A stretch of 42,131 bases of DNA from Nitrospinae bacterium AH_259_B05_G02_I21 (GTDB lineage: Bacteria; JADFOP01), in contig JALLOF010000016.1 in the NCBI GenBank assembly GCA_027717595.1, positions 1 to 42,131 of the forward strand, read 5' to 3'. Positions 41,956 to 42,131 of this stretch are shown here, in pieces. The notes below the pieces were generated by a model. That model made no database searches. It saw only the letters and a program-made list of their open reading frames with translations, and was not told where the DNA came from. Both the position numbers and the translations under genes were made by a program. Every line of letters starts with the position of its first letter. Positions within the stretch are counted from its first letter, which is position 1.

Positions 41956-42131
41956 CGCTAAGGTTTCGGTAGTGTCCTAATTTGAACTGAACACCCGCCA
42001 CCCTGGAGCTTTCACGACGATCTCCTCGCCGTAGCCCGCCCGATGGGGCCTCGCAACCGCTGGCCACGCTCCAAGCGTCCACTCGACATAGATAGCACAC
42101 CGCAACACGGCCTGTCGTCACGTACTTCCCT
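41956..42131. other. Window end without a supported gene
   Basis: No complete gene is seen. A short - strand frame (42105 down to 41977) could encode 43 residues with a protein-like end (EEIVVKAPGWRVFSSN), but it is unsupported. The stretch TGTCCTAATTTGAACTGAAC (41974-41993) resembles the terminal inverted repeats of some insertion sequences. No transposase is present, so this is only a weak hint. Confidence 0.2.

Noticed and set aside
1-42131. CRISPR arrays, tRNA genes and rRNA genes
   Set aside because: No regularly spaced direct repeats, cloverleaf sequences or rRNA blocks were recognised by reading; a tRNAscan-SE or Infernal run would settle this.

Overview
The window is chromosomal DNA from a GC-rich, diderm (outer-membrane) bacterium. 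Diderm is inferred from the MlaE/MlaF/MlaD lipid-transport genes, two predicted lipoproteins and the gene content. Order S10-spc-alpha in one run, zinc-type S14, S4, L36 and L24, and map-infA-rpmJ placed after secY-adk do not by themselves fix the phylum. An uncultivated lineage near the deltaproteobacterial, Nitrospinota or NC10-type groups would fit, but this is a guess.

Region 1 (1-17422) is the translation super-operon, all on the + strand: the end of fusA, tuf, rpsJ, rplC, rplD, rplW, rplB, rpsS, rplV, rpsC, rplP, rpmC, rpsQ, rplN, rplX, rplE, rpsN, rpsH, rplF, rplR, rpsE, rpmD, rplO, secY, adk, map, infA, rpmJ, rpsM, rpsK, rpsD, rpoA, rplQ. Oddities: fusA and rplP each carry a one-base frameshift, tuf differs in codon use from its neighbours, and L3 has an acidic N-terminal extension of about 84 residues.

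Region 2 (17469-20793) holds a PaaI-like thioesterase, an OB-fold plus HD-domain nuclease-type protein, an M20 peptidase and, on the other strand, an XRE-cupin regulator. Region 3 (20794-21758) has no large gene. It holds back-to-back promoters, a cluster of DnaA-box-like sequences, a possible 40-codon ORF, and a strong promoter followed by about 220 nt that fold into a rod with a central bubble. That rod is a 6S-RNA-like candidate.

Region 4 (21759-28526) holds an unrecognised 199-residue protein, a YprB-type RNase-H-fold exonuclease, a frameshifted LarA-type protein, a gamma-glutamylcyclotransferase-like protein, a dGTPase-type HD phosphohydrolase (- strand), an FG-GAP beta-propeller lipoprotein, an FmdB zinc ribbon and a YjbQ protein.

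Region 5 (28621-31347, - strand) is the most interesting part. It is a tight four-gene cassette, in transcription order an E2-like protein with a coiled coil, a JAB/MPN (JAMM) metalloprotease, an E1/ThiF-like adenylyltransferase, and a 76-residue MoaD/ubiquitin-like protein ending in Gly-Gly. Together these make a complete predicted bacterial ubiquitin-like conjugation and deconjugation system.

Region 6 (31561-36636) holds an OFA-type MFS transporter with a long structured leader, a membrane-anchored methyltransferase, a doubtful small ORF, a COG0731-type radical SAM protein, a cysteine-rich protein and a single-pass membrane protein. Region 7 (36720-41955, + strand) is one operon: RsbW-like kinase, STAS protein, mlaE, mlaF, mlaD, a TPR lipoprotein and a xylose-isomerase-like TIM barrel. 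The last 175 bases hold no clear gene.

Three frameshifts (fusA, rplP, larA) lie in or beside G/C runs in otherwise intact genes, so sequencing or assembly error is the first explanation for each.
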